Assembly: GCF_024320865.1 (NCBI RefSeq)
Contig: NZ_JANDBD010000004.1
Coordinates: 558,001-622,000 of the forward strand
DNA: 64,000 bases
Direction: 5' to 3'
Source: Mycolicibacterium arenosum
Lineage (GTDB): Bacteria; Actinomycetota; Actinomycetes; Mycobacteriales; Mycobacteriaceae
Shown: positions 8,064-17,936 of the stretch, in pieces
How the letters are laid out: each line of letters opens with the position of its first letter
How positions within the stretch are numbered: position 1 is the first letter of the stretch
Notes under the pieces: generated by a model
Databases searched by the model: none
Seen by the model: the letters and a program-made list of their open reading frames with translations, nothing else
Told to the model about the DNA's origin: nothing
Position numbers and translations under genes: made by a program

Positions 8064-8783
8064 ATGAGTCTCATCCTGCGCGGCGCGACCGTGGTCCTGC
8101 TACCCGGCACGGGGTCCGACGACGACTACGTGTACCGCGCCTTCTCCCCCGCGCTGCACGACTGCGGCGCCGTCGTCGTCACTCCCGCACCCGAGCCGGA
8201 GCGCCTGGTGGAGGGCTATCGACAAGCGCTCAACGCGGCGGCGCGCAGCGGCCCCATCGTGGCGGGCGGCGTGTCGATCGGAGCCGCGGTGGCGACGGCG
8301 TGGGCGGCAGCGCGGCCGGATCTGGCAATCGGCGTGCTCGCGGCGCTGCCCGCGTGGACCGGCGCCCCGGACGGAGCGCCCGCGGCCCTGGCGGCCCGGT
8401 ACTCGGCGCAGATGCTGCGGCGCGACGGACTGATCGCGTCGGTAGCTCAGATGCGGGAGGGCAGCCCGGCGTGGCTCGGCGACGAACTCGCCAGGTCGTG
8501 GGCGGGCCAGTGGCCTGAGCTGCCCGACGCGATGGACGAGGCGTCGCGCTACGTGGCGCCGACGCTCGACGAGTTGGCCCGGCTGGCGGTGCCGCTCGGG
8601 CTGGCGGCCGCCACCGACGACCAGGTGCATCCGGTCGAGGTGGCGCTGGACTGGGTGGCCGCGGCGCCACGCGCGGCGCTGCGCACGGTGACGCTGACCG
8701 AGATGGGCGCCGATCCCGCCGCGCTGGGGCGCGCGTGTGTGGCCGCGCTACTGGAGGCCGGCTCTACCCACCAGGGCTGTTAG
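8064..8783 (+). CDS. Alpha/beta-hydrolase-like protein
   Basis: A 239-aa protein corresponding to Rv2695. It begins with a hydrolase-type strand and oxyanion turn (VVLLPGTGSDDDY). The nucleophile elbow region reads AGGVSIGAAVA in place of a textbook GxSxG with flanking small residues, and a later TDDQVHP segment could supply the acid and base residues. Catalysis is therefore plausible but not certain. It stands alone between divergent and convergent neighbours. Confidence 0.7.
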   Translation: MSLILRGATVVLLPGTGSDDDYVYRAFSPALHDCGAVVVTPAPEPERLVEGYRQALNAAARSGPIVAGGVSIGAAVATAWAAARPDLAIGVLAALPAWTGAPDGAPAALAARYSAQMLRRDGLIASVAQMREGSPAWLGDELARSWAGQWPELPDAMDEASRYVAPTLDELARLAVPLGLAAATDDQVHPVEVALDWVAAAPRAALRTVTLTEMGADPAALGRACVAALLEAGSTHQGC

Positions 8784-8794
8784 CCCACCCAGCT

Positions 8795-9568
8795 CTACCC
8801 ACCCGTGATCGTCCGGAGCTGCTGCATCGCCGAGCCCTGCTCACTGCGCCGGGCGGCGGGCTGCGGCGGCTCGGGCGGCGGCGGCGCCGCGTTCTGAGCG
8901 ACCATCTGCTCGGCTCGTGCGCGCAGCCGGGCGACGAGCTGCTCCGACAGCTGCAGCGGCAGCATGAAGCGCACTGGAAGCGGAGTGTCACCGCGACGAA
9001 CGACGGTGTCGGTCAGAGCGTTTCGCACATCCGCCGCGATGGTCGGCGCGTTGTCCGGCGAGCCGACCGCCGCGCCGCGGATCATCCAGCGATAGCCGTC
9101 GACACCGATGAAACGCATGGTGACCGGCTCGGGACCCTTGGTCATCAGGCCGACGACCTCGCGGCCCCACGGCCCGTCCTCGAACGAGACCTGCGCGCCC
9201 TCCTTGCGCAGCGATTCGGCGACCTCGGTGATGACCTCGCGCCACAGCCCGCCGGTCTTCGGCGCCGCGTACGCGGTGACGTTGTAACGCCCGTTCGGCG
9301 TCACCATCCACACCATGGTGGGCACGCCCTGCTGATTGACCTCGACGGCCAACTCGGCGGTCTCGTCCATCGGGATCAGGACCGAACCGAGGTCGTGGCG
9401 GCCCTGCGCCGCGAGATCCGGATCGTCGAAGTCCTCGATGTCGAACGGACCGTCGTCGACATCGGCCGCGTCGGCCGCACCGCCCGCCGTCCTCTCGGGC
9501 ACGTCGGCGGCGGCCTCGTGGCCACCGGCGTCCGTGTCGTCGTCGCGCTTGCGCTTACCGAATGCCAT
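8795..9568 (-). CDS. DUF3710 conserved actinobacterial protein
   Basis: A 257-aa cytoplasmic protein corresponding to Rv2696c. The first 45 residues are charged and of low complexity ([11 protein letters not shown] and an acidic PFDIEDFDDPD patch). The DUF3710 domain follows from about residue 55, with GRYNVTAYAAPKTGGLWREV and an EDGPWGREVVG segment. It has a Gln/Pro-rich C-terminal tail. Function is unknown. Its ATG shares one base with the dut stop (TGATG), so it is coupled to dut. A much longer open frame reading through dut is rejected. Confidence 0.82.
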   Translation of the reverse strand: MAFGKRKRDDDTDAGGHEAAADVPERTAGGAADAADVDDGPFDIEDFDDPDLAAQGRHDLGSVLIPMDETAELAVEVNQQGVPTMVWMVTPNGRYNVTAYAAPKTGGLWREVITEVAESLRKEGAQVSFEDGPWGREVVGLMTKGPEPVTMRFIGVDGYRWMIRGAAVGSPDNAPTIAADVRNALTDTVVRRGDTPLPVRFMLPLQLSEQLVARLRARAEQMVAQNAAPPPPEPPQPAARRSEQGSAMQQLRTITGG

Positions 9569-10032
9569 CACAGACTCCCGTGTCCGCCGGAGGAACCGTG
9601 GCCGCCCTCGCCACGGGAGGTGTCGGCCAGTCCGGCCTCGTCGAACGACGTGACCTCGACCAACTCGGGCAGTTCGACCCGTTGCACCAGCAACTGGGCG
9701 ATCCGGTCGCCGCGGCGCACGGCGATCGGTTCGGCCGGGTCGAGATTGATCAGTGACACCTTGATCTCGCCACGGTAACCCGCGTCGACGGTGCCCGGCG
9801 TATTGACGATCGAAAGGCCAACGCGCGCGGCCAAACCGGAGCGCGGATGAATCAGGCCGACCATGCCGTGCGGAATCGCCACGGCGACACCGGTCGGCAC
9901 CAGCGCGCGGTGGCCCGGCGCCAGGTCGACGTCGACCGCGCTGTAGAGATCGACACCGGCGTCGCCGTCGTGAGCGCGGGCGGGCATCGGCAGGTCGGGA
10001 TCGAGCCGGACGACCGCCAGAGAGGTGGGCAC
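9568..10032 (-). CDS. dut: Deoxyuridine 5'-triphosphate nucleotidohydrolase (dUTPase)
   Basis: A 154-aa trimeric dUTPase, which hydrolyses dUTP to dUMP and PPi, keeps uracil out of DNA and supplies dUMP for dTMP synthesis. All five motifs are visible: motif 1 [11 protein letters not shown], motif 2 PRSGLA, motif 3 [13 protein letters not shown] with the catalytic Asp, motif 4 [10 protein letters not shown], and motif 5 STSRGxGGHGSSG-like (here [16 protein letters not shown]) at the flexible C-terminus. Length matches the M. tuberculosis enzyme. The GTG at 10032 is preceded 8 nt upstream by a TAATCT -10, suggesting a leaderless message; an upstream ATG would start before that promoter. Confidence 0.95.
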   Translation of the reverse strand: MPTSLAVVRLDPDLPMPARAHDGDAGVDLYSAVDVDLAPGHRALVPTGVAVAIPHGMVGLIHPRSGLAARVGLSIVNTPGTVDAGYRGEIKVSLINLDPAEPIAVRRGDRIAQLLVQRVELPELVEVTSFDEAGLADTSRGEGGHGSSGGHGSL

Positions 10033-10040
10033 GGCGTGCA

Positions 10041-10050
10041 AGATTACTCT
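10041..10050. promoter_or_regulatory. Overlapping divergent -10 elements between dut and the DUF3093 gene
   Basis: On the minus strand TAATCT (10046-10041) lies 8 nt before the dut GTG. On the plus strand TACTCT (10045-10050) lies 7 nt before the DUF3093 GTG. The two hexamers share two bases, so RNA polymerase cannot occupy both at once. Confidence 0.55.
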
Positions 10051-10057
10051 TGGCCGC

Positions 10058-10537
10058 GTGTCCGACACGCGCGCAGCCGCCCAAACGGTGCGCTACCAAG
10101 AACGACTGCTGGTGCCCTGGTGGTGGTGGCCCCCCGGCTTCCTGCTCGCCGCACTGATCGCCGCGACCTTCGCGCGCGGAGTAACCGCACTGCCGGCGTG
10201 GCTGCCGTACGCGGTGTTCTTCCCGGTTGCCGCGATCGTGCTGCTGTGGCTGGGCCGGGTCGAGATCAAGGTCGTGGGCACGTCGAGTGGCGAGACCGAA
10301 CTGTGGGCCGGACCGGCGCACCTGCCGGTCGGCGTGATCTCCCGGTCCGCGGAAGTGCCGCGGTCGGCCAAGTCGTCGGCGCTCGGACGGCAGCTCGATC
10401 CGGCCGCGTACGTCGTGCACCGGCCGTGGGTGGGTCCGATGGTCCTGGTGGTTCTCGACGATCCGGACGATCCGACGCCCTACTGGCTCATCAGCTGCCG
10501 CAGGCCCGACCGGCTGCTGGCGGCGCTGCGGGTCTAG
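10058..10537 (+). CDS. DUF3093 membrane protein
   Basis: A 159-aa protein corresponding to Rv2698. Two hydrophobic helices at the N-terminus ([18 protein letters not shown] and [18 protein letters not shown]) are followed by a soluble beta-rich domain ending [17 protein letters not shown]. Function is unknown. The GTG at 10058 was chosen over an in-frame ATG 33 bases upstream because a TACTCT -10 lies 7 nt before it and the earlier ATG precedes that element. It converges with the DUF4193 gene, overlapping 4 bases. Confidence 0.78.
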   Translation: MSDTRAAAQTVRYQERLLVPWWWWPPGFLLAALIAATFARGVTALPAWLPYAVFFPVAAIVLLWLGRVEIKVVGTSSGETELWAGPAHLPVGVISRSAEVPRSAKSSALGRQLDPAAYVVHRPWVGPMVLVVLDDPDDPTPYWLISCRRPDRLLAALRV

Positions 10538-10836
10538 GCGGCGCAGTCAGAGCAGAGCAGTTGGCCGTTCTTCTCGCTCGCGAGACGGCTGCGGTGGTGG
10601 ACCAGGAAGCAACTCGAGCAGGTGAACTCGTCGGCCTGCTTCGGCACCACCCGGACGGACAGTTCCTCGCCCGACAGATCGGCGCCGGGCAGTTCGAACG
10701 ACTCCGCGGTTTCGCTCTCGTCGACGTCGACGACCGCGGACTGGGCCTCGTTCCGCCGCTGCTTGAGTTCCTCAAGCGAATCCTCGGAAACGTCGTCCGT
10801 TTCGGTGCGCCGTGGGGCGTCGTAGTCGGTAGCCAT
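10534..10836 (-). CDS. DUF4193 zinc-ribbon protein
   Basis: A 100-aa protein corresponding exactly in length to Rv2699c. Residues 1-65 are acidic and helical. The C-terminal third carries two CxxC knuckles (TCSSCFLVHH and LLCSDCAA), a probable zinc ribbon. The ATG at 10836 has GAGGGAAGAGGG just upstream as ribosome site; 18 extra codons in the open frame are rejected. A CRP-type site lies about 95 bases upstream, so it may share control with cei. Function is unknown, but the gene is strongly conserved in actinobacteria. Confidence 0.82.
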   Translation of the reverse strand: MATDYDAPRRTETDDVSEDSLEELKQRRNEAQSAVVDVDESETAESFELPGADLSGEELSVRVVPKQADEFTCSSCFLVHHRSRLASEKNGQLLCSDCAA

Positions 10837-10929
10837 GCCCTCTTCCCTCGTTACCTCTGCGACTGAGGTTTGTATCAGCGCAGAACGCATCCGCCAAACG
10901 ATTCGTGCCCCGATCGTCGCCGGATTGGT

Positions 10930-10945
10930 TGTGATTTATATCACA
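10930..10945. promoter_or_regulatory. CRP/FNR-type binding site, perfect consensus
   Basis: TGTGA (10930-10934), a six-base AT-rich centre and TCACA (10941-10945) match the consensus TGTGA-N6-TCACA used by the mycobacterial cAMP receptor protein (Rv3676 family). Symmetry extends two bases further on each side (GG/CC). It lies between the divergent DUF4193 and cei genes, 41-57 bases upstream of the cei -10 at 10987-10992, a position compatible with activation of cei. Confidence 0.75.
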
Positions 10946-10998
10946 ACCCAAACGACCAGGTAGGGACCGGTCGCGCAGCCGGAGATTACAGTGCAGTG

Positions 10999-11649
10999 GT
11001 GGTCGCGCAAATCACCTCCGGAACAGCGTTCGACAAGCACGGGCGCCCGTTCCGGCGGCGCAACTACCTCCCCGGCGCCGTTCTCATCGCCGCGCTGGCC
11101 GTCGTGTCGCTCGTCGTGTGGGTGATCGCGTTCAACCAGCCGGTCGTGGTCGAGCAGGCAACGGCGTGCAACGCCCCGCCCGCGCCGACCGATCCGTCGC
11201 AGACCGCACTGGGCGAACGCGTCAGCGCGGCGACCATGACCGAGGTCGTGCCCGCCAAGCTCGCCGACACCAAGATCAAGGTGCTCAACGCCAGCGGGCA
11301 GGGCGGGCAGGCCGCCGAGGTCGCCGGTGCACTGCGCGACCTCGGGTACGCACAACCCGAGGCCGCCAACGACACCGTGTACGCCAACACCCGGTTGACC
11401 TGTCAGGGCCAGATCCGCTTCGGCGCATCGGGACGGGCGACGGCGGCGGCGCTGTGGCTCGTCGCGCCCTGCACCGAGCTGTATCAGGACCAGCGGACCG
11501 ACGACACGGTTGATCTGGCGATCGGCACCGATTTCGGTGAGCTCAGCCACAACGACGACACCGACGCCATGCTGGCCAGCCTGCGTCCGGACGCCACGCA
11601 GCCGGCGGACGCCTCGCTGCTGACGAAGATCCACGCCAGCGCCTGCTGA
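10999..11649 (+). CDS. cei: Cell envelope integrity protein Cei
   Basis: A 216-aa protein, the same length as Rv2700. A short cytoplasmic N-terminus, one membrane helix (VLIAALAVVSLVVWVIAF) and an exported LytR_C-type domain (KIKVLNASGQGGQAAEVAGALRDLG-like region, about residues 90-170) are visible. In M. tuberculosis the homologue is required for envelope integrity and virulence. Four extracellular Cys residues could form disulfides. Two tandem GTG codons are possible starts; the one at 10999 was chosen because TACAGT (10987-10992) lies 6 nt upstream. A CRP-type site is upstream. Confidence 0.86.
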   Translation: MVAQITSGTAFDKHGRPFRRRNYLPGAVLIAALAVVSLVVWVIAFNQPVVVEQATACNAPPAPTDPSQTALGERVSAATMTEVVPAKLADTKIKVLNASGQGGQAAEVAGALRDLGYAQPEAANDTVYANTRLTCQGQIRFGASGRATAAALWLVAPCTELYQDQRTDDTVDLAIGTDFGELSHNDDTDAMLASLRPDATQPADASLLTKIHASAC

Positions 11650-11655
11650 GCCCGC

Positions 11656-12513
11656 TTACCGCACGCCCGACTCGCGCAGCGCGGCCTCGAACGCCGCGGC
11701 GATGCCGGGTGCCGCGGCCGCGATGAGCTCGGACGCGCCGTCGGCGGGCGGCAGCCGCAGTACGGCGCCCGCCTCCGCGGCCACCAGGGCACCGGCGGCC
11801 CAGTCCCACAGGTGCACGCCGTCCTCGTAGTAGGCGTCGAGCCTGCCCGCCGCGACCATGCAGAGATCGAGCGCACACGACCCCACCCGCCGCACGTCGC
11901 GCACCGCGGGGATGAAGCGGGCGAGCGCCTCCGCCTGCGCCAGCCTGCGGTCGCGGTCGTACGCGAAGCCGGTGCCGACCAGCGCCATCGACAGCTCGGT
12001 GACGTCGTTGCACCGCAGCGCGATCGAGACGTCGCCGCGACGCATCCGGGCACCGTGCCCCTTCGCAGCCGAGAACACCTCCCCCGTCGACACGTTGGCC
12101 ACGGCGCCAGCCACCGACTCGCCGTCCACCTGGACGCCCACCGACACGGCGTAGGCCTCGATGCCGTAGAGGAAGTTCACGGTCCCGTCGATGGGGTCGA
12201 GCACCCAGGTGGGCCTGCCCCCGCGGGTGTCCGCGGCGCCGCCCTCCTCCTCGCCGACGACCACGTCGCCGGGCCGCAGCTCGGCCAGCCGCTCGCGCAG
12301 CAATCGCTCGGTCTCGGTGTCGACCACGGTCACCGGGTCAGTCGGCGAGCTCTTCGCACGCACCGCCGATCCCACGTCAGACCGGCCCGCGCCGTCCCCG
12401 AACACCTCGGCCCGACGTCTGCGCACGAAGTCCGCCGCCTCGGCGGCCAGTCCCTCCGCAACCGTCCGCAGAGTGTCGGGGTCGCTGTCGTGATCGGCGT
12501 TGGGGTGGCTCAC
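11656..12513 (-). CDS. suhB: Inositol monophosphatase family protein SuhB
   Basis: A 285-aa Mg2+-dependent, Li+-sensitive phosphatase that releases myo-inositol from inositol 1-phosphate for phosphatidylinositol and mannoside synthesis. The metal ligands are seen in GEEEGG, in DPIDGTVNF (motif A) and in LWDWAAGALVAAEAG (motif B). An N-terminal helix (AEGLAAEAADFVRRRRAEVF) and a loop AKSSPTDPVTVVDTETE complete the fold. The GTG at 12513 was chosen by comparison with Rv2701c, with GGAGG almost touching it; an in-frame start 69 bases upstream is possible. It is divergent from ppgK. Confidence 0.88.
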   Translation of the reverse strand: MSHPNADHDSDPDTLRTVAEGLAAEAADFVRRRRAEVFGDGAGRSDVGSAVRAKSSPTDPVTVVDTETERLLRERLAELRPGDVVVGEEEGGAADTRGGRPTWVLDPIDGTVNFLYGIEAYAVSVGVQVDGESVAGAVANVSTGEVFSAAKGHGARMRRGDVSIALRCNDVTELSMALVGTGFAYDRDRRLAQAEALARFIPAVRDVRRVGSCALDLCMVAAGRLDAYYEDGVHLWDWAAGALVAAEAGAVLRLPPADGASELIAAAAPGIAAAFEAALRESGVR

Positions 12514-12639
12514 CCCTCCATCGCAGCACACACCTCGGTGATCGGGTTGCGCGGCAGCCACACATGGGCTTTGACGAACCACTAATGTGTGGTGCGCGTC
12601 TCAGCTGTCAACCCCGGCCTTTGTATCGAGGAGCGAAAC

Positions 12640-13440
12640 ATGACCGCCACCGACACTCCACCCACCGAGGCGGGCGGCGAGGACTCCGGTCACCGCGGGT
12701 TCGGCGTCGACGTCGGCGGCAGCGGCGTCAAGGGCGGCATCGTCGACCTGTCGACCGGTGAGCTCATCGGCCCCCGCTACAAGTTGGACACGCCGCAGCC
12801 CGCCACTCCGGAAGCCGTCTCGGACACGATCGCGGCGGTGGTTCGCGAATTCGGGTGGACCGGCGCGCTCGGCGTGACCTACCCCGGCGTGGTGACCAAC
12901 GGCACGGTGCGCACCGCGGCCAACGTCGACAAGAGCTGGATCGGCACGAACGCCGCCGAGGTCATCAGCGCCAAACTCGACGGGCAGCCGGTCGAGGTGC
13001 TCAACGACGCCGACGCGGCGGGCCTGGCCGAGGAGAAGTTCGGCGCGGGCAAGGACAACACCGGCCTGGTGGTGCTCCTGACGTTCGGCACCGGCATCGG
13101 CTCCGCCGTCATCCACAACGGAATCCTGTTGCCCAACACCGAGTTCGGGCATCTCCAAGTCGACGGCAAGGAGGCCGAGCACCGCGCGGCGTCATCGGTC
13201 AAGGAGCGCAAGGAGTGGAGCTACGAGCGCTGGACCAAGGAGGTCACGAAGGTCCTCGAGGTCATCGAGAACGCCATCTGGCCCGACCTGTTCATCGCGG
13301 GCGGCGGCATCAGCCGCAAGGCCGACAAGTGGATTCCGCTGCTCGCGAACCGGACCCCGGTGGTCCCCGCCGCGCTGCTGAACACGGCGGGCATCGTCGG
13401 TGCCGCGATGGCCAGCGAGGTCGCGGCGCACCCGCAGTAG
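12640..13440 (+). CDS. ppgK: Polyphosphate glucokinase
   Basis: A 266-aa ROK-family kinase that phosphorylates glucose with inorganic polyphosphate or ATP. The phosphate-1 loop [15 protein letters not shown] is at about residues 23-37, the sugar-contact segment [16 protein letters not shown] follows, and the phosphate-2 loop is [13 protein letters not shown]-terminal [14 protein letters not shown] loop closes the site. The ATG at 12640 has GAGGAGCG 5-12 nt upstream. A TAATGT at 12583-12588 is a possible -10, giving a leader of about 45 bases. It corresponds to Rv2702 and sits directly upstream of sigA, as in other mycobacteria. Confidence 0.92.
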   Translation: MTATDTPPTEAGGEDSGHRGFGVDVGGSGVKGGIVDLSTGELIGPRYKLDTPQPATPEAVSDTIAAVVREFGWTGALGVTYPGVVTNGTVRTAANVDKSWIGTNAAEVISAKLDGQPVEVLNDADAAGLAEEKFGAGKDNTGLVVLLTFGTGIGSAVIHNGILLPNTEFGHLQVDGKEAEHRAASSVKERKEWSYERWTKEVTKVLEVIENAIWPDLFIAGGGISRKADKWIPLLANRTPVVPAALLNTAGIVGAAMASEVAAHPQ

Positions 13441-13633
13441 GCGGGCCGCGCAACGCGCGGTTTGCCGCTCGTATCGTCACCTGCGCCACTCTGTCGTTAC
13501 AATGGTCAACGGCGGTCGCAGGACGACATGGCGGCGAGGTTCAAGCCGAGATCCACCGCCGACAATCGACAGCCGACGATTCACGGTGGCGCGTGCCCAC
13601 GCCGCTGAGATCCGCAATACCGAAGGGGTGCAT

Positions 13634-15067
<1,434 letters not shown>

Positions 15068-15074
15068 ACGAGAC

Positions 15075-15094
15075 GCGGGCTACTTCTGGCCCGC
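15075..15094. terminator. Short hairpin shared by convergent gene ends
   Basis: GCGGGC (15075-15080) pairs with GCCCGC (15089-15094) across an 8-base loop. It sits between the sigA stop and the end of the converging membrane-protein gene. There is no T tract, so this is only a weak bidirectional terminator candidate. Confidence 0.35.
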
Positions 15095-15871
15095 CTCGCG
15101 CACCTTGTACGACGCGGGCCAGGATTCGCGCGACTCGTCACCCGTCAGCGGTGTGCCCTTACCGCCGACCTGCACCGCGAATGCCTCCCTGCCGGGGCCC
15201 GCTTCGCGGTTGGCCTTCTCCTGCGCGAGGTACAGCAGTTCGTCGATGCCCAGTTCCTTGAACGCGATGAACGTCGTCTTGCGCACGGTGTGGGGACTGT
15301 TGGCCTCGGCCACCATGTGGTCGGTCAGCATCCGGCCCGCGACCACTGCGCCGAACAGCGCCAGCATCGGCACCACCCAGTAGCAGACGATCGACAACGG
15401 CGAGTTGACGTCGAGCAGCGTGGCGTCGCCCTGCACGATCGGAGGGATGGCCGATGCCACGGTCATCACGGCGAAGGCGCCGACCCAGATCCACGTCACC
15501 AAAGTGGTTATGCGGCTGAATAATTCGCTCTTGATCACCTCGGGAGCCTGATCCACCTCGGCGAACTCCCGCACGAACGGCCTGCCGATCAGCACGCTCA
15601 CGAGAGCCACCAGCAGAATGCCCGCGCTGCTGAGCGGTTGCACCCAGCGCTCGAGGAACTCCTGACTGACCGTGAACGTCAACACCGTCAGCACGACGAA
15701 CACCCCGATGCCGCCGACCTCGAGCGTGCGGCCGGGCCTGCCCTGCATTCGTCCGACCGCGAACGACACCACCGCGGTGGCCAGTGCGGCGAGCACGGCG
15801 ACCTTGAACGGGACGTTTCCGACGAGAACCCAGTAGACGATCCACGGCGCGAAGCCGGCGAGGATGCTCAC
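15080..15871 (-). CDS. Integral membrane protein of unknown function
   Basis: A 263-aa protein with about six membrane helices in two groups: four closely spaced helices in the N-terminal half (VSILAGFAPWIVYWVLVG onward) and two after a charged loop (IVCYWVVPMLALFGAVVAG). The C-terminal 60 residues are soluble. A PFVREFAEVDQAPEV loop faces the cytoplasm. The GTG at 15871 was chosen because TAAACT lies 8 nt upstream and the protein then begins in its first helix. An open frame extends 89 codons further up, overlapping the divergent methyltransferase start, and is rejected. No family is recognised. From memory it is absent at this position in M. tuberculosis. Confidence 0.68.
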   Translation of the reverse strand: MSILAGFAPWIVYWVLVGNVPFKVAVLAALATAVVSFAVGRMQGRPGRTLEVGGIGVFVVLTVLTFTVSQEFLERWVQPLSSAGILLVALVSVLIGRPFVREFAEVDQAPEVIKSELFSRITTLVTWIWVGAFAVMTVASAIPPIVQGDATLLDVNSPLSIVCYWVVPMLALFGAVVAGRMLTDHMVAEANSPHTVRKTTFIAFKELGIDELLYLAQEKANREAGPGREAFAVQVGGKGTPLTGDESRESWPASYKVREAGQK

Positions 15872-15974
15872 AGTGAACCAGTTTACAAAAACCGGACCAA
15901 CTGTTAGGGGATGACCCCGGCCCTCCAAGTCGAATCCAAGCCGCGTCCAAGCCGATCGACCTAGGGTCGGCACC

Positions 15975-17066
15975 ATGCCAGCCCTTTCCAAGACTCCACC
16001 GGCCCGCCTGATGAACGCGATCGGACGTGTGCGCGCAGGACTCGGATTCCTGCGCCGTTCGGCGGTGCCGCCCAACGTCGCCCTACTCGAACTCGCGCAG
16101 GGCGCCTGGGTGACACAGGCGCTGTACGCCGCCGTCAAGTTGCGACTGGCCGACGAACTCGCCGACGGCCCCCTGTCCGCCGACGAACTGGCTCGGCGCG
16201 CGAACTCGGACGCGGGGGCGACCTACCGCGTCATGCGCGCACTCGCCGGCCAGGGGGTCTTCACGCTGCGCCGGGACGGCCGCTTCGCCCTCACTCGAAT
16301 GGGGCGGATGCTGCGATCGGACGTCGACGGCTCCATGGCCCCGATGATCGCGATGGTGGGCAGCACCGAGCACTGGCAGCACTGGTCCGACCTGCTGTAC
16401 TCGGTGCGGACGGGTCGCACCGCAGTCCAGAAGCAGCGCGGCGCAGAGATCTTCGAGTACCTCGAGACGAATCCCGAGTACGCCGCGATCTTCAACGACG
16501 CGATGACGGGCGTGTCGGCGATGGCGATCGAGGCTGCCGTCCCGGCATACGACTTCACCGATCGCCGCCTGATCGTCGACGTCGGCGGCGGCCACGGCGC
16601 CCTGCTGGTCGCCGTGCTGAAGGCAGCACCGTCCGCCGACGGCATGCTCTTCGACCTCCCGTCCGTGGCCGACGGTGGCCGCTCCGCAGTGCAGGCCTCC
16701 GGGTTGGCGCAGCGCTGCACCGTCGAGGGCGGGTCGTTCTTCGACTCAGTCCCCGCGGGCGGCGACACCTACCTGATGAAGACCGTGATTCACGACTGGG
16801 ACGACGAGAAGGCACTGGCGATCCTGCGCAACGTGCGCGCGGCGATCGCCGACGACGGCAGGTTGCTGCTCTTCGAACTGGTGCTGCCCGAGGGCGCCCC
16901 GCCCCATCCCGGTCTGCTGCTCGACCTCGAGATGCTGGTGCATGCAGGCGGGCGTGAGCGAACCGGCGCCGAATACGCGAAGTTGTTGTCGCAGGCCGGT
17001 TTCCGCCAGACGCGCGTCATTGCGACCACCGGGCCGATGTCGATCGTCGAAGCCGTGCCAGCATGA
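15975..17066 (+). CDS. SAM-dependent O-methyltransferase (plant/hydroxyneurosporene-type, family 2)
   Basis: A 363-aa enzyme with an N-terminal winged-helix dimerisation domain (about 40-125, ending RDGRFALTRMGRMLRSD) and a C-terminal Rossmann methyltransferase domain. The SAM loop VDVGGGHGALL is at about 200-210, and the catalytic-base region is KTVIHDWDDEKA with its His. This is the architecture of small-molecule O-methyltransferases acting on phenols or polyketides; the substrate is unknown. ATG 15975 lies 7 nt after TAGGGT (15962-15967), a leaderless arrangement. RidA follows within 5 bases, so the two are probably co-transcribed. Confidence 0.83.
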   Translation: MPALSKTPPARLMNAIGRVRAGLGFLRRSAVPPNVALLELAQGAWVTQALYAAVKLRLADELADGPLSADELARRANSDAGATYRVMRALAGQGVFTLRRDGRFALTRMGRMLRSDVDGSMAPMIAMVGSTEHWQHWSDLLYSVRTGRTAVQKQRGAEIFEYLETNPEYAAIFNDAMTGVSAMAIEAAVPAYDFTDRRLIVDVGGGHGALLVAVLKAAPSADGMLFDLPSVADGGRSAVQASGLAQRCTVEGGSFFDSVPAGGDTYLMKTVIHDWDDEKALAILRNVRAAIADDGRLLLFELVLPEGAPPHPGLLLDLEMLVHAGGRERTGAEYAKLLSQAGFRQTRVIATTGPMSIVEAVPA

Positions 17067-17070
17067 TGCG

Positions 17071-17436
17071 ATGAGCCGCATCACCGTGTCGTCGGGATCT
17101 CCGTTCGAGGACCGCGTCGGGTACGTGCGGGCCGTGCGCAACGGGCCGCTCGTCGTCGTGGCGGGCACGACCGCACCCGGCGACGGCCCCGCTGAGCAAG
17201 CGCGGGAGGCGCTACGCCGCATCGAGGCCGCTCTCGTCGAGGCCGGAGCAACGCTGTCCGACGTCGTCCGCACGCGCATGTTCGTCACTGACATCAGTAG
17301 CTGGGAGAAGGTCGCGGACGTCCACGCCGAGGTGTTCGGTGACATCCGCCCCGTCGCCACGATGGTGGAGGTGTCGGCGTTGATCTCGCCGGAGTTGCTC
17401 GTCGAGATCGAGGTCGACGCTTACGTCGCGGGCTGA
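17071..17436 (+). CDS. RidA/YjgF/YER057c/UK114 family protein
   Basis: A 121-aa protein of the RidA family, which includes trimeric deaminases that hydrolyse reactive enamine/imine intermediates. VGYVRAVRNGPLVVVAGTT is the first beta-hairpin, the conserved Arg in VRTRMFVTDIS is the substrate-carboxylate ligand, and the EVSALISPELLVEIEVDAYV end is typical. It corresponds to Rv2704. It starts 5 bases after the methyltransferase stop. Which enamine it acts on is unknown. Confidence 0.85.
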   Translation: MSRITVSSGSPFEDRVGYVRAVRNGPLVVVAGTTAPGDGPAEQAREALRRIEAALVEAGATLSDVVRTRMFVTDISSWEKVADVHAEVFGDIRPVATMVEVSALISPELLVEIEVDAYVAG

Positions 17437-17792
17437 TCGCCGATCTCGGCAAACACTCCGTCGGCGTCCGGAAGATAGCTCGTGACACTCATCACAGCGG
17501 CTAGCGGGAGTGGGCCGTACAGGTGCGGGAACACCATCGACTCCGGATCACCCGGTACGCCCGGCTCCCAGAGCACGGTGGCACCGAGCTCGGCGGGGTC
17601 GCACCACAGCACCACCACGTCGGTACGGCCGGCGAAGAGCCGGTTCGCGGGCAAATGCACTTGCTGAGGGGATGACATGTGGACGAAGCCGACATCCGCG
17701 AGCGATGGCGGCCGCCGCTCACCCGACTGCTGCGCCTGTTGCCATTCGTCGACCGTGCACAGGTGAAGCAGCACGGAACGGCCTGTGATCAT
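17421..17792 (-). CDS. DUF952 family protein
   Basis: A 123-aa protein corresponding to Rv2705c. The family pattern is clear: LLHLCTVDEW at the start, GFVHMSSPQQVHLPANRLFAG in the middle, LWEPGVPGDPESMVFPHLYGPLP near the end. Members are small globular proteins without a proven function, structurally related to ADP-ribosyl-type and RNA-ligand-like folds. It converges on RidA with a 16-base overlap. A long upstream open frame through the next intergenic region is rejected. Confidence 0.8.
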   Translation of the reverse strand: MITGRSVLLHLCTVDEWQQAQQSGERRPPSLADVGFVHMSSPQQVHLPANRLFAGRTDVVVLWCDPAELGATVLWEPGVPGDPESMVFPHLYGPLPLAAVMSVTSYLPDADGVFAEIGDQPAT

Positions 17793-17936
17793 CGCCTCAG
17801 TGTGAACGACCCGCAACCGGGGTAACGCGTGAGACACGACACACCGGTGAACGGCCGGGGAACAAGGCCAGAAGCAAAAACGTCTGAGACAGTAGAAGTA
17901 CGAACGATTCGCACGAGCAGAAACGGAGGGGGCGCC

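Noticed and set aside
17860..17910. ECF-type promoter before the small zinc-binding protein gene
   Set aside because: GGGGAAC is present but the matching -10 reads CGTC and not CGTT, and no second feature supports it.
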